DNA from: Nemertoderma westbladi
Lineage: Eukaryota; Xenacoelomorpha; Nemertodermatida; Nemertodermatidae
Direction: 5' to 3'
Length of the DNA: 45,322 nt
Assembly: GCA_032718475.1 (NCBI GenBank)
Contig: JAUCBJ010003499.1
Coordinates: 1 to 45,322 of the forward strand
Of this stretch, positions 18,478 to 27,589 are shown in pieces. The position numbers and the translations under genes are program-made. The notes below the pieces were generated by a model. The model was not told the origin of the DNA and searched no databases. It saw nothing but the letters and a program-made list of their open reading frames with translations. Position 1 is the first letter of the stretch. Every line of letters begins with the position of its first letter.

Positions 18478-20736
18478 TCACGTTGGGGAGTCCCTAGATG
18501 TTTGAGGAATTAGGGAGGTGGTCGTGGGAAGAGTGTCTTGCCTTCCATAGTTTCCGGAGAGTTCTCTGTCTCTTTCCAGTAAACATAAACGACCAACTGG
18601 GCGATTGAGTTGTTGCGTCTCAAAGATTATGCCTGGCTTCTTGAAGTTACGCCGCATGACGATGAGTTCTACTGAGCGTACTAAACCATCATCCGAGATG
18701 TGGGTCTCGATGATACGACCTGTCTGCCACCGTTTACGTGGGAGGTCTGGATCTACAATAAGCACCATATCTCCGGCGCTGACGTTTTCTTGCTGCGCAA
18801 ACCACTTAGTTCGAAGTTGTAGCATGGGCAGATAATGTTTCTCGAAATGGTCAGCGAAACGATGGGATAGCAACTGCATAAGTTGCCAAGTTCGACGGCA
18901 GTATTCGTCTCCGTCGGCAATCTCCGATCGTGGGAGCATGGCTACAGGTTTCTTCAGTAGGAAGTGCGCGGGCATTAGAGCTTCCAAGGAATCGGGACTC
19001 GATGAGACTGGCATAAGCGGTCTCTCGTTGAGATAGGCAGCGATTTCCTCCATTAATGTCCGCAAAAGTTCGTCGGTGAGATACGCGCGGCATGGCACTA
19101 TAAAGTGAAATGCGGTTTTGACACTTCGAATTAATCTCTCCCAACTTCCTCCCCACCAAGGGGCGTCGGCGGCGTTGAAGGTCCAGCTAGACGCTGTTAT
19201 CCTTAGCTGGTCGTCCACCTGTCTTTGGTTCCAGTCCTTCACGTAAGCCTGTATTTCGTTGTTGGCACCAATGAAGTTCGTTCCCTTATCCGATCTCATG
19301 GTATTACTCGTCCCGAAGCGAGCGATCTGTCGTCGTAAACTTAAGACGAAGCTGTTGGTAGATAGATCGTTCACCATATCGAGATGGATGGCTCTACAAG
19401 TCATGCACACGAAGATGACACACCATCTCTTGACTATAGTCCTAGCACGATATACTTCAATAGGGCCAAATAAATCTACACCAGTATTAGTAAAAGGTGG
19501 TTCATAGAAGCTTACTCGTTCCCTAGGTAGTTCTGCCTCTCGCTGTGTTAAAGGCCTACTGAATGCTTTCCTACAGGGTATGCAGTTCCTAAGAACTTGG
19601 TTCAGAGCTCTACGGGGTTTATCAAAATAATAGCGAGTTCGAATTTCGCTAAGAATTCGTTCTCTACCAGCATGATAAAGTTTACTGTGAACATCTACAA
19701 TCATCTTGATTTGTACTTCAAGATTTCTAATAAGTATGGGGAATTTGGTGTCAAAGGATAAGGGCGCATTGGTGAGTCTTCCTCCAACACGTATTAGCCC
19801 ATCTATCATTGTGCTCGAGAATCGATCCCTTAAGCGCATCTGCGGATTTCTCAACAACAGGAAATACTTTTCGGAATCCTCATAGCATTGCAGGAGTCTC
19901 AGTATCTGCTTATTGGTTTCTTCATGCTCCTGGTGACTAATTTTCTCCTTGAGAAAACGGTCAGATGTCTTATATTTGGGTAAATTTTTAATAACATGAA
20001 CTTGTGCAGATGTCAAAGGAGCGTTATCACTAGTGGTCTTCGTCCTGGAGTAGTGATGATGAAAACATCGTCTTAAATATGTGACGGCTTTACAGAGCCG
20101 ATTCCAGGAACTGTAATGATGCATTGCTCTCTGCAGCATGGGTGAGATTCCTTGCGAGACGTCTGGTATTCCAGATTTCCAATCTCTATCTCTAATTTCC
20201 ACAACAGACTTATTTGTGTTGAGGGATTGTGGATCCGAAGCATCATTCCTGGAAGTATGTAATACAGATAGATCGATAGTCGGTTTAAATAACTTCGATT
20301 TACTCGCCCGGGTTTTAGGTTTGACTGTCTCCGCTCCCTTGGCTTGTCTAATCTCTGCCGTAGTAAGGTGAGGAGGCCATTCATCCTCTTCCTTGCTCAG
20401 GAAGTCGGGTCCACCCAACCAATCTGGAGTATCTATCAGTTCCTGTGGAGTTGCTCCCCTGGAGGCGATATCGGCTGGATTAATCGTACCTGGGCAATGT
20501 CTCCATTGATCTATCTTTGTGCGACTAAGAATAATAGCTACTCTGTTAGTAACAAAAACGCTGAACTGACAGACTTCATTGGTTAGATACTCCAACACGA
20601 GTAAAGCGTCGGTCCAATAAACCGTTTTCTCCAGTGGATAGTCGATTTGTTCCGTTACGTTCCGGCCGATGGCTGTAGCGTATAAAGCCGCCTTTAACTC
20701 CGCTCGAGGAACCTTTAACTTGTCAATAACTTGCAA
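18478..20736 (-). CDS. BEL/Pao pol, C-terminal part: RNase H remnant and integrase
   Basis: A 752-codon frame. Residues 7-94 are the C-terminal half of a Pao-type RNase H (LKVPRAELKAALYA, YWTDALLVLEYL with Asp43, NPADIASRG with Asp89). The integrase follows: an HHCC zinc module H350-x4-H355-x29-C385-x2-C388, then the catalytic triad D421 (GVDLFGP), D483 (SDKGTNF) and E533 (SWERLIRS), spaced as in BEL/Pao. The C-terminal DNA-binding part contains GDMVLIVDPDLPRKRWQTGR (about 660-680). The integrase itself appears complete and uninterrupted. The upstream RNase H/connection region is truncated: the frame begins almost directly at LKVPR, overlapping the end of the RT remnant by 14 bp. Integrase inserts the cDNA and generates the 5-bp target duplication seen at the element ends. 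Confidence 0.93.
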   Translation of the reverse strand: MQVIDKLKVPRAELKAALYATAIGRNVTEQIDYPLEKTVYWTDALLVLEYLTNEVCQFSVFVTNRVAIILSRTKIDQWRHCPGTINPADIASRGATPQELIDTPDWLGGPDFLSKEEDEWPPHLTTAEIRQAKGAETVKPKTRASKSKLFKPTIDLSVLHTSRNDASDPQSLNTNKSVVEIRDRDWKSGIPDVSQGISPMLQRAMHHYSSWNRLCKAVTYLRRCFHHHYSRTKTTSDNAPLTSAQVHVIKNLPKYKTSDRFLKEKISHQEHEETNKQILRLLQCYEDSEKYFLLLRNPQMRLRDRFSSTMIDGLIRVGGRLTNAPLSFDTKFPILIRNLEVQIKMIVDVHSKLYHAGRERILSEIRTRYYFDKPRRALNQVLRNCIPCRKAFSRPLTQREAELPRERVSFYEPPFTNTGVDLFGPIEVYRARTIVKRWCVIFVCMTCRAIHLDMVNDLSTNSFVLSLRRQIARFGTSNTMRSDKGTNFIGANNEIQAYVKDWNQRQVDDQLRITASSWTFNAADAPWWGGSWERLIRSVKTAFHFIVPCRAYLTDELLRTLMEEIAAYLNERPLMPVSSSPDSLEALMPAHFLLKKPVAMLPRSEIADGDEYCRRTWQLMQLLSHRFADHFEKHYLPMLQLRTKWFAQQENVSAGDMVLIVDPDLPRKRWQTGRIIETHISDDGLVRSVELIVMRRNFKKPGIIFETQQLNRPVGRLCLLERDRELSGNYGRQDTLPTTTSLIPQTSRDSPT

Positions 20737-21160
20737 TCAATATAACTGGGCTAATAAATCCCAATGGGTCGAAATAAGTGCTCAGGATACTTAAACAAAT
20801 CCGTTTGGTCCGAACTGGATTATCTCGCTGTTTCAACTGAAAAAACAGGATGTCTCTTTCAGTGTCCCACTTCAAGCCTAGCGTCTTGGTTTCAGGAAGA
20901 TCGTCCTTTATTAAGTCTAGGTCTTTCGCTCTGCGATCTTCTACCGGTATGGCTTCCAGAAACTCACGGGAGTTGCTAGTGAATTTCGTCAGTCGAAATC
21001 CACCTCTTTTCAAACACTCTACCGTTCCTTTCGCGACAGCTATGGCTTCTTCTACTGATGGAAGGGACCTTAAATTGTCGTCCATGTATATATTGCGTTT
21101 TATGTTGTCTATCACTTCTTTTGAGAAGGAGTCTCGGTTGTCATTCGCAGTGGTTCGCAC
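20723..21160 (-). pseudogene. BEL/Pao reverse transcriptase remnant (YMDD part only)
   Basis: A 145-codon frame (first codon GTG) starting at the RTTANDNRDSF block and including the catalytic YMDD at residues 25-28, the thumb-like GGFRLTKFTSNSREFL, LGLKWDTERD, and FDPLGFISPVILIA at the end. The preceding several hundred residues of a Pao RT (fingers and the first catalytic Asp of motif A) are missing: the upstream frame goes from the protease-RT linker (LIGQNAHEALE) straight to this point. The roughly 150 residues normally between FDPLGF and the RNase H LKVPR block are also missing. Both look like internal deletions, so this copy cannot encode an active reverse transcriptase. Confidence 0.9.
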
Positions 21161-22892
21161 AGGTTTGCAGTGGCTGCGGTTGAGCAGGCCGTTTCTCTAA
21201 TGTTTCGAGCGCCTCGTGCGCGTTTTGGCCGATGAGTATTTGCACTCCAGGATAATCTGTCTGGAATCGAGGTATCTTAAGATGTTGGATGCTCTCATCC
21301 TCGTCCCAATTATAAAGGTCTGCTTGAGTAGTAGCGAAGTTCTTTATAGCCACCATTTTTACCGACCTTATACCTTGTGCTCCTAACTTATCCTGGGGGG
21401 TGGACAACACACCTACATAGTAATCTGCCGTTAGGGTAGATTTCCAAACCTGCATAATTCCTGACATATTCAATTTAGTCCGGAATTTGGGTTGTCCAGC
21501 AAAGATATCTTCGGCTAATTCTTGATCGATGAATGTTCCTGTGCTGCCGGAGTCAAGGAGTGCGTTCACTATGTAACTGTGGTTAGGACCGTGAACTCTT
21601 ACCTGCACTACAGGAAATTCTCTGATTCCTACGTTGGAAGTTGGAGCTTTCCAAGATGGTTGTTTGGCAAAAGTAGTTGGGGGAAACTCATTGTTGGTGT
21701 CCTTTTCATAAGTAAGTGCTCGATACACTGCGGTATTGATTAGATAACAGGATTCGTTGGCGTCGGAGAATTCGTCAGTATAGAATCCTTCCATCTCAGA
21801 CTCCTGATCAGTGTCATTTACATCACTGAATTGGACATGTAGTTCGGGCTCACTTACCTGACTCTGCTTGTCTCGTTCGAACTCACTGTGTAACAAGATG
21901 TGATGTTTCGCGCCACACTTTGCACACTTTATGTCGGAGTAACAGGTTCGCCGTTGGTGTCCTGGTTTGAGGCAATTATAGCATAACCGCTTGTCCCACA
22001 CAACTGCACGTCTGTCTACAAGGGATTTCTTTAGAAATTCAGCACACGCACTCAAACGGTGGGTCCCGTCGCACAGCGCACAGTTAGGTTTTATGTTACT
22101 CACTTTACCTTGGGTAACTTGATGCACTCTCGTTTTTTCTTCGGGTTTTCTTCGGTGCATTCTGTTAGGAGACTGAGGGGGGGTCTTGGCAACCTGTTCT
22201 CTCCTATCGTTGTTTCGAGCCTTGTATTTACTTACATCTTTTGAGGTTTTGTCAACGTAGTAAGATCTCTCAGTGTCTTTCCCGCTGTCCTCTTCTTGAG
22301 AAGCTTGGCTTTCGCCGTCGTCAGTGTAACACACCGGTGTTACTCTTCTCCTAGAAGCGGGTTTCTCACTTACCTTATTTTCCGATGTTTTCTCTCTGGA
22401 CTGCTTGATGAGTTGTAGTTTTACCTCACCATCTAAGAAGGACATGAGATCAGCCATGGTAGGACTTCGTCGTTGTTGTTCATTCATGTACAACACTTTC
22501 TTGTCCCAACGCGTACATACTCCACCCTTTGGTAAAGTAGAGACTACTGCTCCAATAACCATGGAACTCTGATATTCATGAGACTTACCTAACCAGTCCA
22601 ATTGTCTACAGATCTCCTGAATCTCATCGGAAAACTCTATAATCCCGCTACTAAGGAAGTGTCGGGGGGCTACTAATTTTGCATACAAATACTTAGCTAT
22701 GTTATCCTTGTTACCATACCTGATGTTTAATGTATCCCAAACTTGTCTTAATCCTTCTGGATGTCCAATAAACTTTAACGCCATTAACTTGGGAGGTCCT
22801 TCCAAGCACTTGATGAGGAACCTAAGTTTCTCTCCGTTAGATAGTATGTATGCTGTATGCTGTCTTTGTAATATTCGTTGAAAGGTAACCAT
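21141..22892 (-). CDS. BEL/Pao gag C-terminal half and aspartic protease
   Basis: A 583-codon frame. Residues about 18-60 continue the DUF1759-type gag core (NGEKLRFLIKCLEGPPKLMA). Zinc knuckles follow at C304-x2-C307-x4-H312-x4-C317 and C323-x2-C326-x3-H330-x4-H335, with the upstream CALC-x10-C block typical of Pao elements. The retropepsin (DUF1758 type) has its catalytic motif LLDSGSTGTFID around D447. The frame ends after the PR-RT linker at LIGQNAHE. Its 5' part overlaps the upstream gag ORF by 109 bp in another frame. The conserved gag core changes frame at about 22834-22846, so a -1 shift joins the two; no classical slippery heptamer is visible there. Confidence 0.92.
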   Translation of the reverse strand: MVTFQRILQRQHTAYILSNGEKLRFLIKCLEGPPKLMALKFIGHPEGLRQVWDTLNIRYGNKDNIAKYLYAKLVAPRHFLSSGIIEFSDEIQEICRQLDWLGKSHEYQSSMVIGAVVSTLPKGGVCTRWDKKVLYMNEQQRRSPTMADLMSFLDGEVKLQLIKQSREKTSENKVSEKPASRRRVTPVCYTDDGESQASQEEDSGKDTERSYYVDKTSKDVSKYKARNNDRREQVAKTPPQSPNRMHRRKPEEKTRVHQVTQGKVSNIKPNCALCDGTHRLSACAEFLKKSLVDRRAVVWDKRLCYNCLKPGHQRRTCYSDIKCAKCGAKHHILLHSEFERDKQSQVSEPELHVQFSDVNDTDQESEMEGFYTDEFSDANESCYLINTAVYRALTYEKDTNNEFPPTTFAKQPSWKAPTSNVGIREFPVVQVRVHGPNHSYIVNALLDSGSTGTFIDQELAEDIFAGQPKFRTKLNMSGIMQVWKSTLTADYYVGVLSTPQDKLGAQGIRSVKMVAIKNFATTQADLYNWDEDESIQHLKIPRFQTDYPGVQILIGQNAHEALETLEKRPAQPQPLQTCANHCE

Positions 22893-25354
22893 TTCATCTC
22901 ATCTCCATTGAATTTGACGATCTCTCCCACTTTGACCGCTTGGCGGGCTTCTGTTCTAGCCATCTGACGCGTAAAGCTTTCTTGGGCCATCGTGTTATTT
23001 AATATCGAATTATCGGTATATAAATTTCTCGGATCATTATCAGGTCTATAAGGAATATCATTAACAACAGGTCTATAATCACCCTTAATAGGGTTTGCTA
23101 TAGGAGTTTCTACTTCACTAGCAGTATAGATGCGTGTAGGCTCCACACCTTGCGCATGTAATACTTCAGACCTAACAGGTTGACACAATTTTACAGGGGG
23201 TATGGGTATACCCTTTTGGATGTTGACTAATTTGTCGCGTTCTAGCGCGATACTTTGCTGCACTTCTTGCAATTCGGCCCTACCTTCCCTTACTGTTCCC
23301 TTAAGTTGGTAGACAGTCTCCTGCATCTGTCCGAGCAGGAGATTCATCCCACGCCGTCCCTCCTCTACCCACTCGACCGCCGAAGCGGGAGTCGCCAACA
23401 TTGTAGCGGGCTGACGCGGGACGACAGGAGACAAATCTTTGATTTCTCTCTCAGATTCCAGGACAGGGATATTCTCATGGACTGTTCTACCGGGTACAGG
23501 CAGTGTAGTACTGTGTAAAGGGAACTTAGAGTTAAGCTCTGGAAGTACAGGGGTCTCTAGCACAGGAGTGACTTTGGGAACGACAGGCCTAATTATTTCA
23601 GGCTCATCAACTATAGTAGGGAGTTTATTGACCTTAATAATTTGGTCTGTAGGTTCTATTCTACTTAAGTCTGTGCTAGCTAGTTGTCTTCTCACAGCTG
23701 GGGGCAACTCAGGCAATTTGTGACGGTAAGATGTTTTTCTACGCCTGCTTAGACGAGATCTATTTCCTCCGCCTTCAGGATCGGTGGTTTCGCTTTCCTC
23801 CGATGACGTATATCCCTGGCGTTTGGGAGTAGATCTTCTCATCATCTGCATGTGACTAGCAGTTAACTGTTTATTTATGTTATCTTGCGTCTCTTGCAGA
23901 TTTTCCAACTCCAGTTGGGTAGTCTCCTCAGAGGCTCTCCGTTCTGCTTCTGCCACTGCCTTTGCTGCTTTTCTTTCTGCTTCTGCTTCTGCTTCTGCCG
24001 CCGCTGCCTTTCTTTCTGCTTCTGCTTCTGCCGCCGCTGCCTTTCTTTCTGCTTCTGCTGCTTTTCTTTCTACTTCTGCTTCTGCCGCCGCTGCCTTTCT
24101 TTCTGCTTCTACTTCTACCGCCGCTGCTTTTCTTTCCGCTTCCACTTCGGCCATTGCCGCTGTTACTGCAGCTGCCTTTCGGTCCTCTATCCGTTTTTTC
24201 TTTACTTGTTCTTCTTGGACTCTAGTGAGGCGGAGTTTTTCATCAAATTCAGCTTGGTTAGCAGCTAACATTTCAGCATCGATTGAGTCTAACACACGCT
24301 GGGTTCCTTCACTATTAGGGGAAAGTCCAGACAGCCGTCTCCTCAACTCTTCGTCTCCTAGGAATCGCTGATAGTCGGACAGATAAATGTCGATGGCGTC
24401 TCTCGTTCGTGGTCTCTCTGCGGTCTCTTCGCCTTCCACTTGAGAAAGGGTGGCATCGGTTGGTTCTTCATAGGTTAGTCTCTCAGACAGCTGGGATTTC
24501 CACTGGTCCGTTTCTTGCACTTTGAGACCTACTCGCTGGAACCAAGTCTTAACAGCAACCTGCAGCGACGTGTCCTGTCTTCTTTTGGAAGTTTCCTCAA
24601 AGGCTGATAGGACTAGTCTAATACGTAGGGTTCTTTCGCGTACTTGATAAAGCAGCTCTTCCTGCTCTTGAGGTCCTTGGGGTTGTCGAAACAGTTGTTC
24701 TTCTAATCGCTCTAAGGAGCCGAAGAATCCCTGCACATATCCTGCTGCCGACCTCTTCCAAACAGCTGGATCCATTGTATCTTTAGTCACTCCCATCCTG
24801 TGTATATCTTCCCAAGTAGCTTCGGACAAATCTAACGGGAGTCCGGGTCCGGGAAAGTTCCATTGTGACTCGACAATAGACATCAATTCTTCCCTGGCGT
24901 ATCCCGCATAATTATCTTGGGTCGCTCGCTTACCTCTCGCCCAATCGGCTTGATGTTCCTCCACCGCAATCAATATAGTAGTTAGCACTGTGGCAGGAAG
25001 GGTGAGAAGGGGATCCGAGTAGGCTGTAGCCGCCATCTGCAATCCGCGTTCGGGGGTCAGCTCTTCAGTATCCGAACTACTGGAGCCATCTGATCGCTGC
25101 GAACAAGTTTCTTGACTAGGATGTTGCTGCTGTTGGACAGCTGCTTCCTGGTTCCGTTTGACTTGGGCCCGAGTGCCGATGATAGACCTACGGTGTTGGA
25201 TTAGCTTAGGGTCTGATACTACTACTGGAGGGATGACCTTTCTTTCAGTAGGAGGTGAGCTGAACTCCTTTCTTAATCGCTCCACACTCCTATCTGTGTC
25301 ACAGATGGTTGTATCGATTAGACTGTCTGACAGGTTTTGCTGAGTGTCAGACAT
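22784..25354 (-). CDS. BEL/Pao gag N-terminal ORF with long coiled coil
   Basis: An 856-codon frame starting with MSDTQQNLSDSL. It is unusually long for a BEL gag N-terminus. Residues about 375-475 are a highly regular Ala/Glu/Arg/Lys segment (AERKAAAAEAEAE repeats), certainly a long coiled coil, encoded by imperfect tandem repeats at 23935-24230. A basic stretch (SRLSRRRKTSYRHK) and a Pro/Val-rich linker follow. The final part (about 800-830) begins the DUF1759 gag core (GEIVKFNGDEMKWLPFNEYY), which continues in the neighbouring frame at 22892-21141. Gag would form the particle; the coiled coil probably mediates multimerisation. The last about 25 residues after the shift point are out-of-frame read-through. 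Confidence 0.88.
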   Translation of the reverse strand: MSDTQQNLSDSLIDTTICDTDRSVERLRKEFSSPPTERKVIPPVVVSDPKLIQHRRSIIGTRAQVKRNQEAAVQQQQHPSQETCSQRSDGSSSSDTEELTPERGLQMAATAYSDPLLTLPATVLTTILIAVEEHQADWARGKRATQDNYAGYAREELMSIVESQWNFPGPGLPLDLSEATWEDIHRMGVTKDTMDPAVWKRSAAGYVQGFFGSLERLEEQLFRQPQGPQEQEELLYQVRERTLRIRLVLSAFEETSKRRQDTSLQVAVKTWFQRVGLKVQETDQWKSQLSERLTYEEPTDATLSQVEGEETAERPRTRDAIDIYLSDYQRFLGDEELRRRLSGLSPNSEGTQRVLDSIDAEMLAANQAEFDEKLRLTRVQEEQVKKKRIEDRKAAAVTAAMAEVEAERKAAAVEVEAERKAAAAEAEVERKAAEAERKAAAAEAEAERKAAAAEAEAEAERKAAKAVAEAERRASEETTQLELENLQETQDNINKQLTASHMQMMRRSTPKRQGYTSSEESETTDPEGGGNRSRLSRRRKTSYRHKLPELPPAVRRQLASTDLSRIEPTDQIIKVNKLPTIVDEPEIIRPVVPKVTPVLETPVLPELNSKFPLHSTTLPVPGRTVHENIPVLESEREIKDLSPVVPRQPATMLATPASAVEWVEEGRRGMNLLLGQMQETVYQLKGTVREGRAELQEVQQSIALERDKLVNIQKGIPIPPVKLCQPVRSEVLHAQGVEPTRIYTASEVETPIANPIKGDYRPVVNDIPYRPDNDPRNLYTDNSILNNTMAQESFTRQMARTEARQAVKVGEIVKFNGDEMKWLPFNEYYKDSIQHTYYLTERNLGSSSSAWKDLPS
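23935..24230 (-). repeat. Coding micro/minisatellite for the gag coiled coil
   Basis: Imperfect repeats of tttctttctgcttctgcttc and gccgccgctgcc on the plus strand, encoding AERKAAAAEAE-type units on the minus strand. Antisense frames rich in Phe/Leu/Cys here are shadows. Confidence 0.85.
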
Positions 25355-25439
25355 GTTTAGCTATACAGTTGAATGTCTACTGCTATAGTTACAGTTAAAG
25401 CAAGTCTAGTAATTCAGTATGACCGTTGGCCTAGTACCG

Positions 25440-25705
25440 GTAATTTATTACAGTATATTAGAATACTGGTATACACTTATAGTATATATAAGTATTGTAA
25501 ACTAGGTTTGTCACAGAGTACCGGTATATAATTTTAGCACAAATATATAAATATATAATAGGCCTATCGTGAATACCGGTATACAGCTTACACTTATAGT
25601 ATATATAAGTATAATTATGAACTAGAATTAATCACAGAATACCGGTATGATTTCAGCTCAAATTTATAGAAATAAATATAATAAGCCTATGGTAAATACC
25701 GGTAT
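25440..25705. repeat. Tandem duplication of about 130 bp in BEL/Pao leader
   Basis: The block cacttatagtatatataagt ... aatcacagaataccggtat ... ataaGcctatcgtgaataccggtat occurs twice in a row, with the second copy beginning near 25570. Both are AT-rich and non-coding. Confidence 0.75.
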
Positions 25706-26689
25706 GTCAATTATTTTTAGAATAATTGAATTTCTGAATATTTTAGGGTTACTTGGTTACTTTAACTTACTTTGTTACCGTTATTTAAGCAGTAGTCCAA
25801 CTGATTTTGAGACCTAGTTGTTGTATGGCAGGCCTACTATTTATAAATCGTTTGAGTTGATTTATAATAGATATATACCCGTTTAAAAGGGGTTTTGTCA
25901 ATATTTGAAATAAATGTTATTATTTCTGGGGGAGTCACTACACAGAAGCTGTGCGCTCTCAGTGAAGTGCTACCTATGGGACACTAAAACAGATAATTCT
26001 AATTTACCTAAGTTACTTAATACTACAAATTACTTACGATACGGGTGAGATTAAATCTCTAATTAAACACAACAAAAATATTACGTACGAAATTTTAGGG
26101 TAATTTTACAGGAAGTCTACAAACCAGCCTAACAAAGGGTTAGAATTCTGGTTATTACAACGGACAGGGTACTACGGTATTTGAAAATAATAAGTAGTAG
26201 TAAATACACTGCGTTGTCCAGATAGGAAAATACCACCGCCTGATGACCTATAACCGTATCGCTATAGGTACTACGTTATGTATCACAGAGTGTTCCTACC
26301 TAGAAGTTAATTACCGCGGACTACCAGATCCAGCGTGCCTATTAACCACTTTACAACACAAATATACTGCCAACACACTAATTACCTCGGAAAGCACTGT
26401 ACACTAAACCCTAAATTAGGTACAAGTACTGGTACAACAAATAATCAGTAGTTAAATATACTTGAACAGTTAAAAGAACCACGGCATCTGCTGGAGTGAC
26501 CGAAGCACAAAGTCACCAGTCTTTTCCTACGCCAAGCAGCCCGTGTAGTACCGGGGTTAATTTAACTATAACGGTATGTGTAACAAACACAATTACTGTA
26601 GGAAAAAACTTGGGGACATGAATGTTGCGAATAATCGCATAAACTCTGAATAATAAATATTACGCTACCCGTACAGAATACTCAAACAA

Positions 26690-27268
26690 AATACAAACCA
26701 AACGCTGGCAGACTACCACCAAGCCTAAATAAACTACAGTATGTGCAGATTCCAAAATGGTTAGTTAGTATGCGTTCTAACACGGTAGTACGACTTATTC
26801 TTTAAGAGGGGATTGACCTTACAGCTCTGGCTGCCCCAACTTACTAACTGGCACTTTATCAGACAAACTCTACACACGCAGCAATCTCTTCAGACTTAAT
26901 AATAGCTAGACAACAATCCAGCCTACAAAATATCTGAGTAATAACTATTACGGTACCTGAACAGACCACACAAACAAACACAGGCCAAAACGCTGGCAGA
27001 ATACTGTCAAGCCTAAATAAACTACAGTATGTGCAGATTCCAAAATGGTTAGTTAGTATGCGTTCTAACACGGTAGTACGACTTATTCTTTAAGAGGGGA
27101 TTGACCTTACAGCTCTGGCTGCCCCAACTTACTAACTGGCACTTTATCGGACAGACTCTGCACACGCTGCAATCTCTCCAGACCCAACAACAATCCGACA
27201 ACAGTCCGGCCTACAGTTATCTGAACAATCTGAGCAGACTTACACGTCTTCAGCTCAATATTAACTTA
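26690..27268. repeat. Tandem duplication with 288-289-bp period in BEL/Pao leader
   Basis: Two adjacent copies, with aacgctggcaga at 26701 and 26990, share long identical tracts such as gtatgtgcagattccaaaat and ggggattgaccttacagctc. The copies differ by scattered substitutions and small indels. Confidence 0.88.
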
Positions 27269-27397
27269 CATGTAAATAAAACCGACAGAAATAAGTAAAA
27301 TCTCAATAAAAAAACCAGGGCTGCAGTCCCTGATTAAATACTAAGACCTACCGGTATACAATAATCAAAATCGAATAATACTAATGTACTTATACTG

Positions 27398-27530
27398 GAA
27401 GTACCGGTTAGGACAGTTGGGCCTACGGACCTACAGAAGTACCGGTTCTGGCAGTTGGACCTACGGACCTACAGCAGTACCGGATCTGGCAGTTGGGCCT
27501 ACTGACCTACAGAAGTACTGGTTCGGGTTT
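27398..27530. repeat. 38-bp tandem repeat, about 3.5 copies, at start of BEL/Pao leader
   Basis: The unit begins gaagtaccggttctggcagt and ends ggacctacggacctaca; copies begin at 27398, 27436 and 27474, with a partial fourth. It lies close to the 5' LTR, where packaging or priming signals would be expected. Confidence 0.9.
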
Positions 27531-27589
27531 ACCGGTCGACCGGTACTTTCAACTTTATTGCTTACTGCAATAAAGTCAATAACTGTTAT

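Larger units (their letters stand above)
25355..27589. other. Long leader of the BEL/Pao element (5' LTR to gag)
   Basis: About 2.2 kb of AT-rich, non-coding leader rich in accggtat motifs. It holds three separate tandem repeats (own entries). No primer-binding site complementary to a familiar tRNA end is obvious next to the LTR edge at 27589. Confidence 0.7.

Noticed and set aside
22834-22846. Programmed -1 frameshift signal in gag
   Set aside because: No X-XXY-YYZ heptamer at the crossover; kept only as an observation about split frames.
23877-24371. Plus-strand Phe/Leu/Ala-rich ORFs resembling membrane segments
   Set aside because: Antisense of the gag coiled-coil repeat.
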